This document shows positions 1 through 6,776 of a stretch of 22,431 nt of DNA, piece by piece (position 1 is the stretch's first letter; each line of letters opens with the position of its first letter). The notes beneath the pieces are model-generated. The model did not search any database. It saw only the letters and a list, made by a program, of their open reading frames with translations, and was not told the origin of the DNA. The stretch lies in the NCBI GenBank assembly GCA_035303885.1, contig DATGRE010000117.1:1-22431 (forward strand). Reading direction: 5' to 3'. The position numbers were made by a program, and so were the translations under genes. Origin of the DNA: Zeimonas sp035303885. GTDB lineage: Bacteria; Pseudomonadota; Gammaproteobacteria; Burkholderiales; Burkholderiaceae_E.

Positions 1-330
1 GATGCCTGCGTGACGAGCCAGTTCGAGCAGCAGGCGCGCGTGCTCGCCGGCTGGCCGTTGGGCGACACGCGCGCGCTCGCGCCGGCGGTCATGGTCAACC
101 TGCTCGGCGACCTGTGGCACGATCGGTCCACGGGTGCGCTGCGCGAGCCCGACTGGTCGGCGGTGCTTCGGCACGGATCGGCGAAGCTGCATCTGTACGG
201 CAAGCGCGAGGCGCGGCGGGGGCGCAAGATGGGGCACCTGACCGTCCTCGGCTCGACGCCCGATGAAGCCGATCGTGTCGCCGCGACGATCGAGGCCGCG
301 CTCGGCATCGCCTCGGAGCCGGCGCGATGA
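1..330 (+). CDS. purK: N5-carboxyaminoimidazole ribonucleotide synthase, C-terminal part (5' end outside window)
   Basis: The frame is open from base 1 and starts in mid-gene as DACVTSQFEQQ, matching the conserved TxDACxTSQFEQ segment of PurK. The remaining 109 residues are the C-terminal subdomain, with VMVNLLGD, then LHLYGK and RKMGHLTVLG motifs typical of this ATP-grasp enzyme. PurK makes N5-CAIR from AIR, ATP and bicarbonate in de novo purine synthesis, in the cytoplasm, feeding PurE. The GTG at base 10 is an internal valine, not a start. The stop overlaps the next ATG (ATGA at 327-330), so translation is probably coupled to sua5. A purE-purK-sua5 order is common in betaproteobacteria (family knowledge); only the purK tail is visible here. 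Confidence 0.93.
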   Translation, partial: DACVTSQFEQQARVLAGWPLGDTRALAPAVMVNLLGDLWHDRSTGALREPDWSAVLRHGSAKLHLYGKREARRGRKMGHLTVLGSTPDEADRVAATIEAALGIASEPAR

Positions 331-1313
331 GCGTCGTCGTCCGCCCGGCCGATCCCGGCGCGATCGAGGAAGCCGCGCGGCGCCTGGCGCGCGGCGAGCT
401 CGTCGTCTTTCCGACCGAGACGGTCTACGGCCTCGGCGCCGATGCGGGGAACGCCGATGCGGTGGCTGCGGTGTACCGGATCAAGCAGCGGCCGCCGGGA
501 CATCCGCTGATCGTGCACGTGCTCGATGACGCCGCAGCGCGGTATTGGGCCGACTGGTCGCGGCGTGCGCAGCGGCTCGCCGAAGCGTTCTGGCCCGGTC
601 CGCTCACGCTGGTCCTGAAGCGGCGGCCCGAAGCGCCGGCCTGGGCCTGCGGCGTGGAGACGACGATCGGGCTGCGCGCGCCGGCGCATCCGGTGGCGCG
701 CGCGCTGCTGCGCGCGTTCGCCGAGCTGGGCGGACGCGGAATCGCCGCCCCGTCGGCCAATCGCTTCGGCCGCATCAGCCCGACGCGGGCCCAGCACGTC
801 GTCGACGACCTAGGCGACGATGCGCCGTTGATCCTCGACGGCGGGCCGTGCGAAGTCGGCGTCGAATCGTCGATCCTCGACCTGAGCCGCACGCGCCCGG
901 TGCTGCTGCGCCCCGGCGGCGTGACGCTGGCGCAACTGGCCGCGGCGCTCGGCGAGGAGGTGCTCGACCGCGACGTGCATGCGCCGCGCGCGCCGGGCAC
1001 GCTCGATGCGCACTACGCGCCCGCGACGCCGCTCGAGCTCGTCGACACCGCCGAGGTCGCCGCTCATGTCGCGCGGCTGCGCGAGGCAGGACTGCGCGTG
1101 GCGCTGTGGTCGCGCACGGTGCCGCCCGCGAACGCCGACGTCGGCCTGCCGATGTCCGGCAACGCTCGCCTCACCGCCCGGGAGCTCTACGACACGCTGC
1201 GCCGGCTCGATCGCGCCGGCTGCGACCGCATCGTCGTCGAACGCGTGCCGCGCACGCCCGAATGGTGGGCGGTGCGCGATCGATTGCGCAGGGCGGCGGC
1301 GGCGTCTTCCTGA
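327..1313 (+). CDS. sua5: L-threonylcarbamoyladenylate synthase, Sua5 long form
   Basis: This 328-residue protein makes threonylcarbamoyl-AMP from threonine, bicarbonate and ATP, the first step of the t6A37 modification of ANN-decoding tRNAs. The YrdC domain (about residues 5-205) shows VVFPTETVYGLG near 27-37, the nucleotide-binding IKQRPPGHPLIVHV around 52-65, PSANRFG at 141-147, VESSILDL at 178-185 and LRPGG at 193-197. A linker APGTLDAHYAP (221-231) matches the flexible APG..HYAP loop of Sua5, and the rest is the Sua5-specific C-terminal domain that short TsaC proteins lack. The ATG overlaps the purK stop. The gene ends at the inverted repeat 1312-1393. Function is confident; the choice of symbol (sua5 or tsaC) depends on naming habit. 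Confidence 0.93.
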   Translation: MSVVVRPADPGAIEEAARRLARGELVVFPTETVYGLGADAGNADAVAAVYRIKQRPPGHPLIVHVLDDAAARYWADWSRRAQRLAEAFWPGPLTLVLKRRPEAPAWACGVETTIGLRAPAHPVARALLRAFAELGGRGIAAPSANRFGRISPTRAQHVVDDLGDDAPLILDGGPCEVGVESSILDLSRTRPVLLRPGGVTLAQLAAALGEEVLDRDVHAPRAPGTLDAHYAPATPLELVDTAEVAAHVARLREAGLRVALWSRTVPPANADVGLPMSGNARLTARELYDTLRRLDRAGCDRIVVERVPRTPEWWAVRDRLRRAAAASS

Positions 1314-1393
1314 GGAGAGAAGGGAGAAGGGGGCAAAGCCTCGCGGGCACGGACGGGGCGCTTCCCTTTCTCCTTTCTCCCTTCTCTTCCTCG
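1312..1393. terminator. Inverted repeat between convergent sua5 and the Usp gene, probable bidirectional terminator
   Basis: A purine-rich arm (about 1312-1333, GAGGAGAGAAGGGAGAAGGG) faces a pyrimidine-rich arm (about 1361-1393, with TCCTTTCTCCCTTCTCTTCC) across a loop of about 27 nt. The arms pair imperfectly, with a core of about 12 consecutive pairs (GAGAAGGGAGAA with TTCTCCCTTCTC). It fills the whole space between two convergent stop codons, where a shared terminator is expected. There is no long T run, so intrinsic termination is inferred, not certain. The purine/pyrimidine asymmetry could also favour triplex formation. Confidence 0.55.
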
Positions 1394-1395
1394 AC

Positions 1396-2739
1396 TCAGC
1401 GATCCTGCGGCTGCACCAGCAGGATCGGCCGTCGCGTGCCGCGCAGCAGCGTCTGCGCGGTCGAGCCGAGGAAAACGGCGCCGAGCCCGGTGCGACCGAT
1501 CGTGCCGACGCAGACGAGGTCGGCAGCCTCTCGCTCGATCGCCTCGAGCAGTGCCCGATCGGGGCGGTCGCTCTCGATCAGCTCGATGCGTACTGCGTTG
1601 GGGTTGACGCCTCTCGCGTCGGCGACCAGCGCTTCGAGCGCCTTGCGCCGATCGGCGACGACCTCCGCGTGCTCGCGCGCGAATTCCGGGTAGCTCGGCC
1701 GGCCGTAGCGTCCGTGGCGCATCAGGTTCGGACTCACGACGTGCACGACGACGACCTCCGCGCCTTCGGGCGCGACCGCGAGCGCATACGCGACGGCGCG
1801 GTTGCCGATCGACGACAGGTCGGTGGCCGCGACGACGCGGCGCAGCAGCGGCGGCAGCGGGGAGATCGACGCGACGGCCGCGCCCGGGACGACGAGGACG
1901 TTCGCCGTCGACTCGCGCAGCAGGTCGAGTGCGACCGATCCGGTGAACAGGCGTTCGACCGCGTTGCGCTGGTGCGAGCCGACGAGCAGCAGGTCGGCCT
2001 GCTCGCGCTCGGCGAGATGGGCCAGGCGTGCGGCCGGGTCGCCTTCGTGCGACGCGACGACCACCTCGACGGTCAGCGACGGCAGCGCACGCGCCAGCCG
2101 CTGCGCGATCTCGTCGCGCAGCAGATGCTGGGCGCGCGCGGGGTCGTCGAGCAGGCCGAGCCGGGAGGCCTCGCGCCTCGGATCGTCGACGTAGGCGGCG
2201 ATCGGCTGGCACGGACCGAGCTCGGTGAGGCGCCCCGCGAACAGCACGGCGGCGTCGGCCTGCGGCGTGAAGTCATAGGCGATCAGCACGCGCAGCGCGC
2301 GTTCGCCCTGCAGCCAAGCGAGCAGCGGCGCCGCGTTGCGCACGACGAGCATCGGCGTCTCGGTGGTGCGCAGCACCCGCTCGCAGGTCTTGCCCAGCCG
2401 CACGCCGGAACCGTCGCGCTGCCCGACGGCGGGCAGCACGAGCAGGCCCGCACCGCGCCTTTTCGCCTCGGCGACGATCGCCTCGTCGGGCCAGCCGGCG
2501 GGCAGCTCGACCTGCACCGTCGCGCCGAGTGCGCGCAGGCGTTCGGCCGACGCGTTCAGCCGCTCGCGCGCGTCGTCCTCGATCGCATCGAGTGCCGGCG
2601 CGGGACCGAGCAGCACGCCGCGGGTGTCGAGCACGTGCACGAGCGTGAGCTCGCCGGCCGAGCGCTGCGCGAGCCGCGCGCCGAGTTCGGCCGCTTCCTC
2701 GGCACGGTCGCTGAAGTCGGTCCCGCTCAGAACCTGCAT
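1396..2739 (-). CDS. Triple-domain universal stress protein (three tandem Usp domains)
   Basis: This 447-residue cytoplasmic protein contains three Usp folds, at about 1-134, 149-285 and 300-443. Each starts with a beta strand plus a TDFS/YDFT/TDLS motif and ends in a P-(I/M)-L-(L/V)-V strand. The Usp ATP motif G-2x-G-9x-G-(S/T) is intact only in domain 3 (G412, G415, G425, S426). Domain 2 has Q257 for the second Gly, and domain 1 has P103 for the first Gly and K117 for Ser/Thr. Single and double Usp proteins are usual; three in one chain is uncommon. The start has a good AGGAGAA site just upstream. It lies 51 bp downstream of the alpha/beta hydrolase on the same strand, so the pair probably forms an operon divergent from boxR. 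The specific role is unknown; stress tolerance during aromatic-acid growth is inference only. Confidence 0.88.
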   Translation of the reverse strand: MQVLSGTDFSDRAEEAAELGARLAQRSAGELTLVHVLDTRGVLLGPAPALDAIEDDARERLNASAERLRALGATVQVELPAGWPDEAIVAEAKRRGAGLLVLPAVGQRDGSGVRLGKTCERVLRTTETPMLVVRNAAPLLAWLQGERALRVLIAYDFTPQADAAVLFAGRLTELGPCQPIAAYVDDPRREASRLGLLDDPARAQHLLRDEIAQRLARALPSLTVEVVVASHEGDPAARLAHLAEREQADLLLVGSHQRNAVERLFTGSVALDLLRESTANVLVVPGAAVASISPLPPLLRRVVAATDLSSIGNRAVAYALAVAPEGAEVVVVHVVSPNLMRHGRYGRPSYPEFAREHAEVVADRRKALEALVADARGVNPNAVRIELIESDRPDRALLEAIEREAADLVCVGTIGRTGLGAVFLGSTAQTLLRGTRRPILLVQPQDR

Positions 2740-2790
2740 GCCTTTCTCCTGTCGAAGCCGCTCGCGATTGTAGGCTGCCGCGGCCGCGCT

Positions 2791-3615
2791 TCAGGCGCTG
2801 CGCGTCGATGCGGCGTCGCCGCGCTCCCGGGCGGCGATCGAAAGGCAGAAGGATGCGACCGCCTCGACGACCTCGTCGGGGCGGTCGAGATGCGGGCTGT
2901 GCCGGCAGTCGGGCAGCTTCAGCAGCTGCGCCTGCGGCTGCAGCTCGGCGATCCGGTCGAGCTGGCGCATCGTCCCGTACTGGTCGTTCTCGCCCTGGAT
3001 CGCGAGGATCGGACAGCGAATCGCGGCCACTTCCTTCTCGATCGTCCACGCGGCGAATGCGTCCGACAGCCAGATCTCGGTCCAGTAGCGGAACGCTCCG
3101 TCGACGTCGTCGTGATAGCGCGCGAGCTGCTCGCGCAGCCCCGGCACTTCGTAGCGGCGTGCGATCGCCGCAATCGCATCGGTGCAGACCGGCTCGACGA
3201 ACAGGTGCGGCGCGAGCGCGACGACGGCGGCGTCCGCATCCGGGAAGGTGCCCGCGTGGATCAGCGCGATCGAGGCGCCGTCGCTGTGCCCGACGAGGAT
3301 CGGCCGTTCGATGCCGAAGGTGCGCAGCAGCGCCGGCAGCACGTGCACCGCTTCGTCGTGCATGAAGCGCACCGTGCGCGGCTCGGTGCACGGGTCCGAG
3401 CCGCCGTAGCCGAGGCGCGAATAGACGATCCCCGGCAGGCCCGTGGCGGCGCAGACGCGATCGGGGAAGTCGCGGAACAGCGCCACGCAGCCGAGCCCCT
3501 CGTGCAGGAAGACGAGTGCCGGCGATTGCGCGGCCGGCTCGCCGATCGTCCGGTACTCCAGGCGCCGGCCCTCGACGACGACGTGAAAATAATGCTCGTT
3601 GCGACTGCGCACCAT
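2791..3615 (-). CDS. Alpha/beta hydrolase linked to boxR
   Basis: This 274-residue protein has an alpha/beta hydrolase fold: the oxyanion region LVFLHEGLG (34-42), the nucleophile elbow GHSDG with Ser111, Asp211 in QGENDQYG, and a late histidine in DCRHSPHLD (His239 or His242). It has no signal peptide, so it should be cytoplasmic. It starts only 42 bp from the divergent boxR start, and alpha/beta hydrolases of this kind are known neighbours of benzoyl-CoA (box) genes, so a role on a benzoyl-CoA derivative is plausible: CoA thioester, lactone or ring-fission product hydrolysis. The substrate cannot be read from the sequence. No clear Shine-Dalgarno site precedes the ATG; the next in-frame Met is residue 85, beyond conserved sequence, so this start or the adjacent GTG is most likely. 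Confidence 0.82.
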   Translation of the reverse strand: MVRSRNEHYFHVVVEGRRLEYRTIGEPAAQSPALVFLHEGLGCVALFRDFPDRVCAATGLPGIVYSRLGYGGSDPCTEPRTVRFMHDEAVHVLPALLRTFGIERPILVGHSDGASIALIHAGTFPDADAAVVALAPHLFVEPVCTDAIAAIARRYEVPGLREQLARYHDDVDGAFRYWTEIWLSDAFAAWTIEKEVAAIRCPILAIQGENDQYGTMRQLDRIAELQPQAQLLKLPDCRHSPHLDRPDEVVEAVASFCLSIAARERGDAASTRSA

Positions 3616-3657
3616 GAGTTATATTGCAGGTCTTACGGGACAAACACTCCATCTTGC
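3616..3657. promoter_or_regulatory. Divergent hydrolase/boxR control region with candidate BoxR sites
   Basis: Only 42 bp separate the two start codons, and the region is unusually AT-rich for this DNA. It holds TTGCA at 3624-3628 and again at 3654-3658 (the second runs into the boxR ATG), a 30-bp period or about three helical turns. TGCA is the core reported for operators of the BoxR homologue BzdR. A TATATT at 3620-3625 could be a plus-strand -10 for boxR, with a weak TTGCGA -35 at 3599-3604 and a short 15-bp spacer. Its complement gives TATAAC at 3618-3623 facing the hydrolase. Neither gene has a good ribosome site here. The assignment as operator is inferred from position and core motif only. 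Confidence 0.5.
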
Positions 3658-4563
3658 ATGGCCTCGGCGGCAAGCGGCAAGCCGGAAGACGAGCACGCGT
3701 TCCTCGAAGCGCTGGGCAGGCGCGTGCGCGAGCGGCGCGACGAAGCGCATCTGACGCGCAAGCGCCTGGCCGAACTCTCCGGCCTGTCCGAGCGCTATCT
3801 CGCGCAGCTCGAATCCGGAGACGGAAACATCTCGATCCTGCTGATCCGGCGCGTCGCCGAGGCGCTGGGCTGCCCGCTCGAGCAGCTTCTGGCGGACCGG
3901 TCGGTCGATCCGGAGATCGCCGCCGCGGTCGAGCTGCTGCGCGGGCTGCGTCCCGAGCAGCGCCACGAGGCGGTGGCGCTGCTGCAGCAGCGCTTCGGCG
4001 AGACGAGCCGGGAGCGGGCACGGCGCATCGCTCTCGTCGGACTGCGCGGTGCCGGCAAGTCGACGCTCGGTGCGCAGCTGGCTGCGCGGCTGCGCGCGCC
4101 GTTCTACGAGCTCGACCAGCAGATCGAGCGCGAGCTCGGGGCGTCGCTCGGCAGCATCTTCTCGATGTACGGCCAGGACACCTTCCGCGAGGCCGAGGCC
4201 CGGGTGCTCGACCGACTCACCCGGACGCACAGGCGCTGCGTGATCGCCACCGGCGGCTCGCTCGTGCTCGAGCCGCGCACCTACGAGCTGCTGCGCGAGC
4301 GCTGCTTCACCGTCTGGCTGCGTGCCTCGCCGGAAGACCACATGGACCGCGTCATCGCGCAGGGCGACCTGCGCCCGATCCGCGGGCGCGAGCACGCGAT
4401 GTCCGAATTGCGCGCGATCCTCAAGCAGCGCGAGCGGCTGTACGCGCTCGCCGATGCGACCGTCGACACCAGCGGGGCCGACGAGGCGCAGAGTCTCGAG
4501 CGGCTGCTCGAAGTGGTCGGCGAGGCCGCCTCGTCGCAGCTGCCGCAGGAACGGGCGAGCTGA
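3658..4563 (+). CDS. boxR: BoxR-type transcriptional regulator (XRE helix-turn-helix plus shikimate-kinase-like domain)
   Basis: This 301-residue protein has an N-terminal XRE/Cro helix-turn-helix (about 16-80, with LTRKRLAELSGLSERYLAQLE), a linker (about 81-120) and a shikimate-kinase-like C-terminal domain. That architecture defines BzdR/BoxR, repressors released by benzoyl-CoA. The kinase-like part has an intact Walker A, GLRGAGKST (128-136), FYELDQQIE (149-157, where shikimate kinase usually has FxDxDxxIE), TFREAE (175-180), ATGGS (197-201) and LRPIRG (238-243). It sits directly upstream of benzoate-CoA ligase, as expected for a regulator of benzoate activation. The start is the first ATG after the control region; no strong Shine-Dalgarno site is visible. 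An open frame runs far upstream but is a shadow of genes on the other strand. Confidence 0.93.
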   Translation: MASAASGKPEDEHAFLEALGRRVRERRDEAHLTRKRLAELSGLSERYLAQLESGDGNISILLIRRVAEALGCPLEQLLADRSVDPEIAAAVELLRGLRPEQRHEAVALLQQRFGETSRERARRIALVGLRGAGKSTLGAQLAARLRAPFYELDQQIERELGASLGSIFSMYGQDTFREAEARVLDRLTRTHRRCVIATGGSLVLEPRTYELLRERCFTVWLRASPEDHMDRVIAQGDLRPIRGREHAMSELRAILKQRERLYALADATVDTSGADEAQSLERLLEVVGEAASSQLPQERAS

Positions 4564-4617
4564 CGGCGCGAAGCGATCGAGCGCCGAGCGTACCGCGCGA
4601 TAATCACCCACGAACCT

Positions 4618-4623
4618 GGAGGG
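4618..4623 (+). promoter_or_regulatory. Ribosome binding site fixing the GTG start of benzoate-CoA ligase
   Basis: GGAGGG ends 8 nt before the GTG at 4632. This is the strongest Shine-Dalgarno match in the area and decides the start, because the frame is open much further upstream through boxR. The 68-bp gap after boxR also holds GATAAT at 4599-4604, a possible -10, but no convincing -35 is seen, so bcl may be co-transcribed with boxR. Confidence 0.7.
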
Positions 4624-4631
4624 AAGCTGCC

Positions 4632-6281
4632 GTGGCCGAGATCTCGAGTGCCGATCATTCCGTAAGCCCGCCGCGCATCCGCATTCCGCGCCACTACAAC
4701 GCCGCGCACGATCTGCTCGAGCGAAACCTGGCCGCCGGCCGCGGCGATCGCGTCGCCTACATCGACGACCGCGGCTCGTGCACCTATGCCGAGCTCGCCC
4801 GGCGGGTGAACCGCTTCGCGTCCTCGCTCGCCGGGCTTGGACTGCGCCGCGAGGAGCGCGTGCTGCTGTGCATGCTCGATACGATCGACTGGCCGGTCGC
4901 GTTCCTCGGCTCGATCAAGGCCGGCGTGGTGCCGGTGGCGGTGAACACGCTGCTGCGCCCGCACGACTACGACTACATGCTGCGCGATTCGCGTGCGGCC
5001 GCGCTGTTCGTCTCGCAGGCACTGCTGCCGTCCTTCGAGGAGTCGATCGGATCGATCGACACGCTGCGCACCGTCGTCGTCTCGTCGGCGCCCGGAACCG
5101 GCGGCAAGCTCCCGTCGGAGCGCTACGTCGATTTCGACGCGCTGCTCGAAACGGGCAGCGATGCCTTCGAGTGCGCCGACACCGTCGCCGACGAGCCGTG
5201 CTTCTGGCTGTATTCGTCGGGCTCCACCGGTTCGCCGAAGGGCACCGTGCACGTCCACTCGAGCCCGATCGAGACGGCCGAGCTCTACGCGCGTCCGGTG
5301 CTCGGTATCCGCGAGGACGACCTCGTGTTCAGCGCGGCGAAGCTGTTCTTCGCGTATGGGCTGGGCAACGGCCTGACCTTCCCGATGTCGGTCGGCGCGA
5401 CGACGGTGCTGATGGCCGAGCGCCCCACGCCCGAGGCGGTGTTCAAGCGCCTCACCGGCGAGGCGCCGGCCGCGCTCGCCGCGTCGGGCCGGCGCCCGAC
5501 GATCTTCTATGGGGTGCCGACGCTCTATGCCGGGATGCTCGCGAGTCCGTCGTTCCCGGCCGCGTCGCAGCTGTCGTTGCGCGTGGCGACGTCGGCGGGC
5601 GAGGCGCTGCCGGAGGGCATCGGCACGACGTTCACCGAGCGCACGAAGGTCGAGATCCTCGACGGCATCGGCTCGACCGAGATGCTGCACATCTTCCTCT
5701 CGAACCAGTCCGGGACCGTCCGGTACGGCACCACCGGCAAGCCGGTGCCCGGTTACACGCTGAAGCTGGTCGGCGACGACGGACAGGAAGTCGGCGACGG
5801 CGAGGTCGGCGACCTGTACATCAACGGTCCGTCCGCGGCCGCGCAGTACTGGAACCAGCGCGAGAAGACGCGCGACACGTTCCAGGGCGTCTGGACGCGC
5901 AGCGGCGACAAGTACCAGCGCGATGCCGACGGCTACTACACCTACGCGGGGCGCTCCGACGACATGATGAAGGTGAGCGGACAGTACGTGTCGCCCTTCG
6001 AGGTCGAGTCGGCGGTCGCCTCGCATCCGATGGTGCTCGAGGCGGCGGTGGTCGGCTCCCGCGATTCCGACGGCCTGCTCAAGCCGAAGGCCTTCGTCGT
6101 GCTGAAAGAGCCGTCGCGCGCCACCGACGCGCTCGCGCAGGAGCTCAAGGCGCACGTGAAGGATCGGCTCGCGCCGTTCAAGTATCCGCGCTGGATCGAG
6201 TTCGTCGACGAACTGCCCAAGACGGCGACCGGCAAGATCCAGCGCTACCGGCTGCGCGATCGCGAAGGATTCACCGGGTGA
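4632..6281 (+). CDS. bclA: Benzoate-CoA ligase
   Basis: This 549-residue adenylate-forming enzyme converts benzoate, ATP and CoA to benzoyl-CoA, the entry step of both the aerobic box pathway and the anaerobic benzoyl-CoA pathway. The N-terminal PRHYNAAHDLLERN (19-32) is typical of the family. The AMP-binding P-loop is YSSGSTGSPKG (194-204), followed by AAKLFFAYGLGN (235-246) and DGIGSTEM (344-351). The C-terminal hinge is GRSDDMMKVSG (440-450), and the catalytic lysine is K535 in KTATGKIQR. Length matches known benzoate-CoA ligases. The start is GTG, chosen by the ribosome site at 4618-4623. It lies 68 bp after boxR and just before a MaoC protein. Activity on hydroxy- or fluorobenzoates cannot be excluded, but adjacency to boxR supports benzoate. 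Confidence 0.94.
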   Translation: MAEISSADHSVSPPRIRIPRHYNAAHDLLERNLAAGRGDRVAYIDDRGSCTYAELARRVNRFASSLAGLGLRREERVLLCMLDTIDWPVAFLGSIKAGVVPVAVNTLLRPHDYDYMLRDSRAAALFVSQALLPSFEESIGSIDTLRTVVVSSAPGTGGKLPSERYVDFDALLETGSDAFECADTVADEPCFWLYSSGSTGSPKGTVHVHSSPIETAELYARPVLGIREDDLVFSAAKLFFAYGLGNGLTFPMSVGATTVLMAERPTPEAVFKRLTGEAPAALAASGRRPTIFYGVPTLYAGMLASPSFPAASQLSLRVATSAGEALPEGIGTTFTERTKVEILDGIGSTEMLHIFLSNQSGTVRYGTTGKPVPGYTLKLVGDDGQEVGDGEVGDLYINGPSAAAQYWNQREKTRDTFQGVWTRSGDKYQRDADGYYTYAGRSDDMMKVSGQYVSPFEVESAVASHPMVLEAAVVGSRDSDGLLKPKAFVVLKEPSRATDALAQELKAHVKDRLAPFKYPRWIEFVDELPKTATGKIQRYRLRDREGFTG

Positions 6282-6313
6282 GCGCGGATTCGAAAGGAAC
6301 CGGAGCGACCGGC

Positions 6314-6769
6314 ATGCGCGTGTTCGAGAGTCTGGCCGAACTGGCCGCCTGCGTCGGCGAGGAGATCGCGGTCAGCGACTGGGTGGAGATCACGCAGCAG
6401 CGCATCGACGCCTTCGCCGACGCGACCGGCGATCACCAATGGATCCACGTCGATCCGAAACGCGCGGCGCAGGGGCCCTTCGGCACGACGATCGCGCACG
6501 GCTACCTGACGCTGTCGCTGCTGCCGCTGTTGATGGAGAGTGCGATCGAGCTGCGCGGCGTGCGGATGAGCGTGAACTACGGGTTGAACCGCGTCCGCTT
6601 CCCGGCGCCGGTGCCGGTGGGCAGCCGGCTGCGCGCGCGATTCCGCATCGTCTCGGTCGAGGACATCGGCAGCGGCGGGCTGCAGATCGTGACCGAAGCG
6701 ACGGTCGAGCGCGAAGGCGGCGACAAGCCGGTGTGTATCGCGCAGACCGTCGCCCGGCGCTACGCGTAG
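6314..6769 (+). CDS. MaoC-fold (R)-specific enoyl-CoA hydratase-like protein
   Basis: This 151-residue single hot-dog protein has the hydratase signature: FADATGDHQWIHVDP (34-48) with the catalytic pair Asp40 and His45, then GTTIAHGYLTLSLLP (57-71). The family hydrates enoyl-CoA or related acyl-CoA esters in the cytoplasm; some members (NodN-like) act on other thioesters. ATG 6314 is preferred, with GGAG at 6302-6305 eight bases upstream and residue 1 matching the usual N-terminus (MRVFESLAEL). A GTG at 6278 overlapping the ligase stop, with GAAGGA upstream, would add 12 residues and cannot be excluded. It is in the same operon as benzoate-CoA ligase, so its substrate may be a CoA ester of the benzoyl-CoA route. 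It ends 7 bp from the convergent methionine-synthase-like gene. Confidence 0.87.
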   Translation: MRVFESLAELAACVGEEIAVSDWVEITQQRIDAFADATGDHQWIHVDPKRAAQGPFGTTIAHGYLTLSLLPLLMESAIELRGVRMSVNYGLNRVRFPAPVPVGSRLRARFRIVSVEDIGSGGLQIVTEATVEREGGDKPVCIAQTVARRYA

Positions 6770-6776
6770 CCGCGTT

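Noticed and set aside
10..330. Separate small gene starting at GTG 10
   Set aside because: The frame is open to base 1 and the residues before the GTG continue the PurK motif, so it is the end of purK.
979..3657. Very long plus-strand open frame leading into boxR
   Set aside because: It runs antisense to the Usp and hydrolase genes, its translation is low-complexity and Arg/Ala-rich, and only the part from ATG 3658 matches a known family. High GC content makes such shadow frames common.
6278..6313. GTG 6278 as the maoC start
   Set aside because: Possible because it overlaps the bclA stop, but ATG 6314 has a GGAG site at good distance and fits the family N-terminus better.
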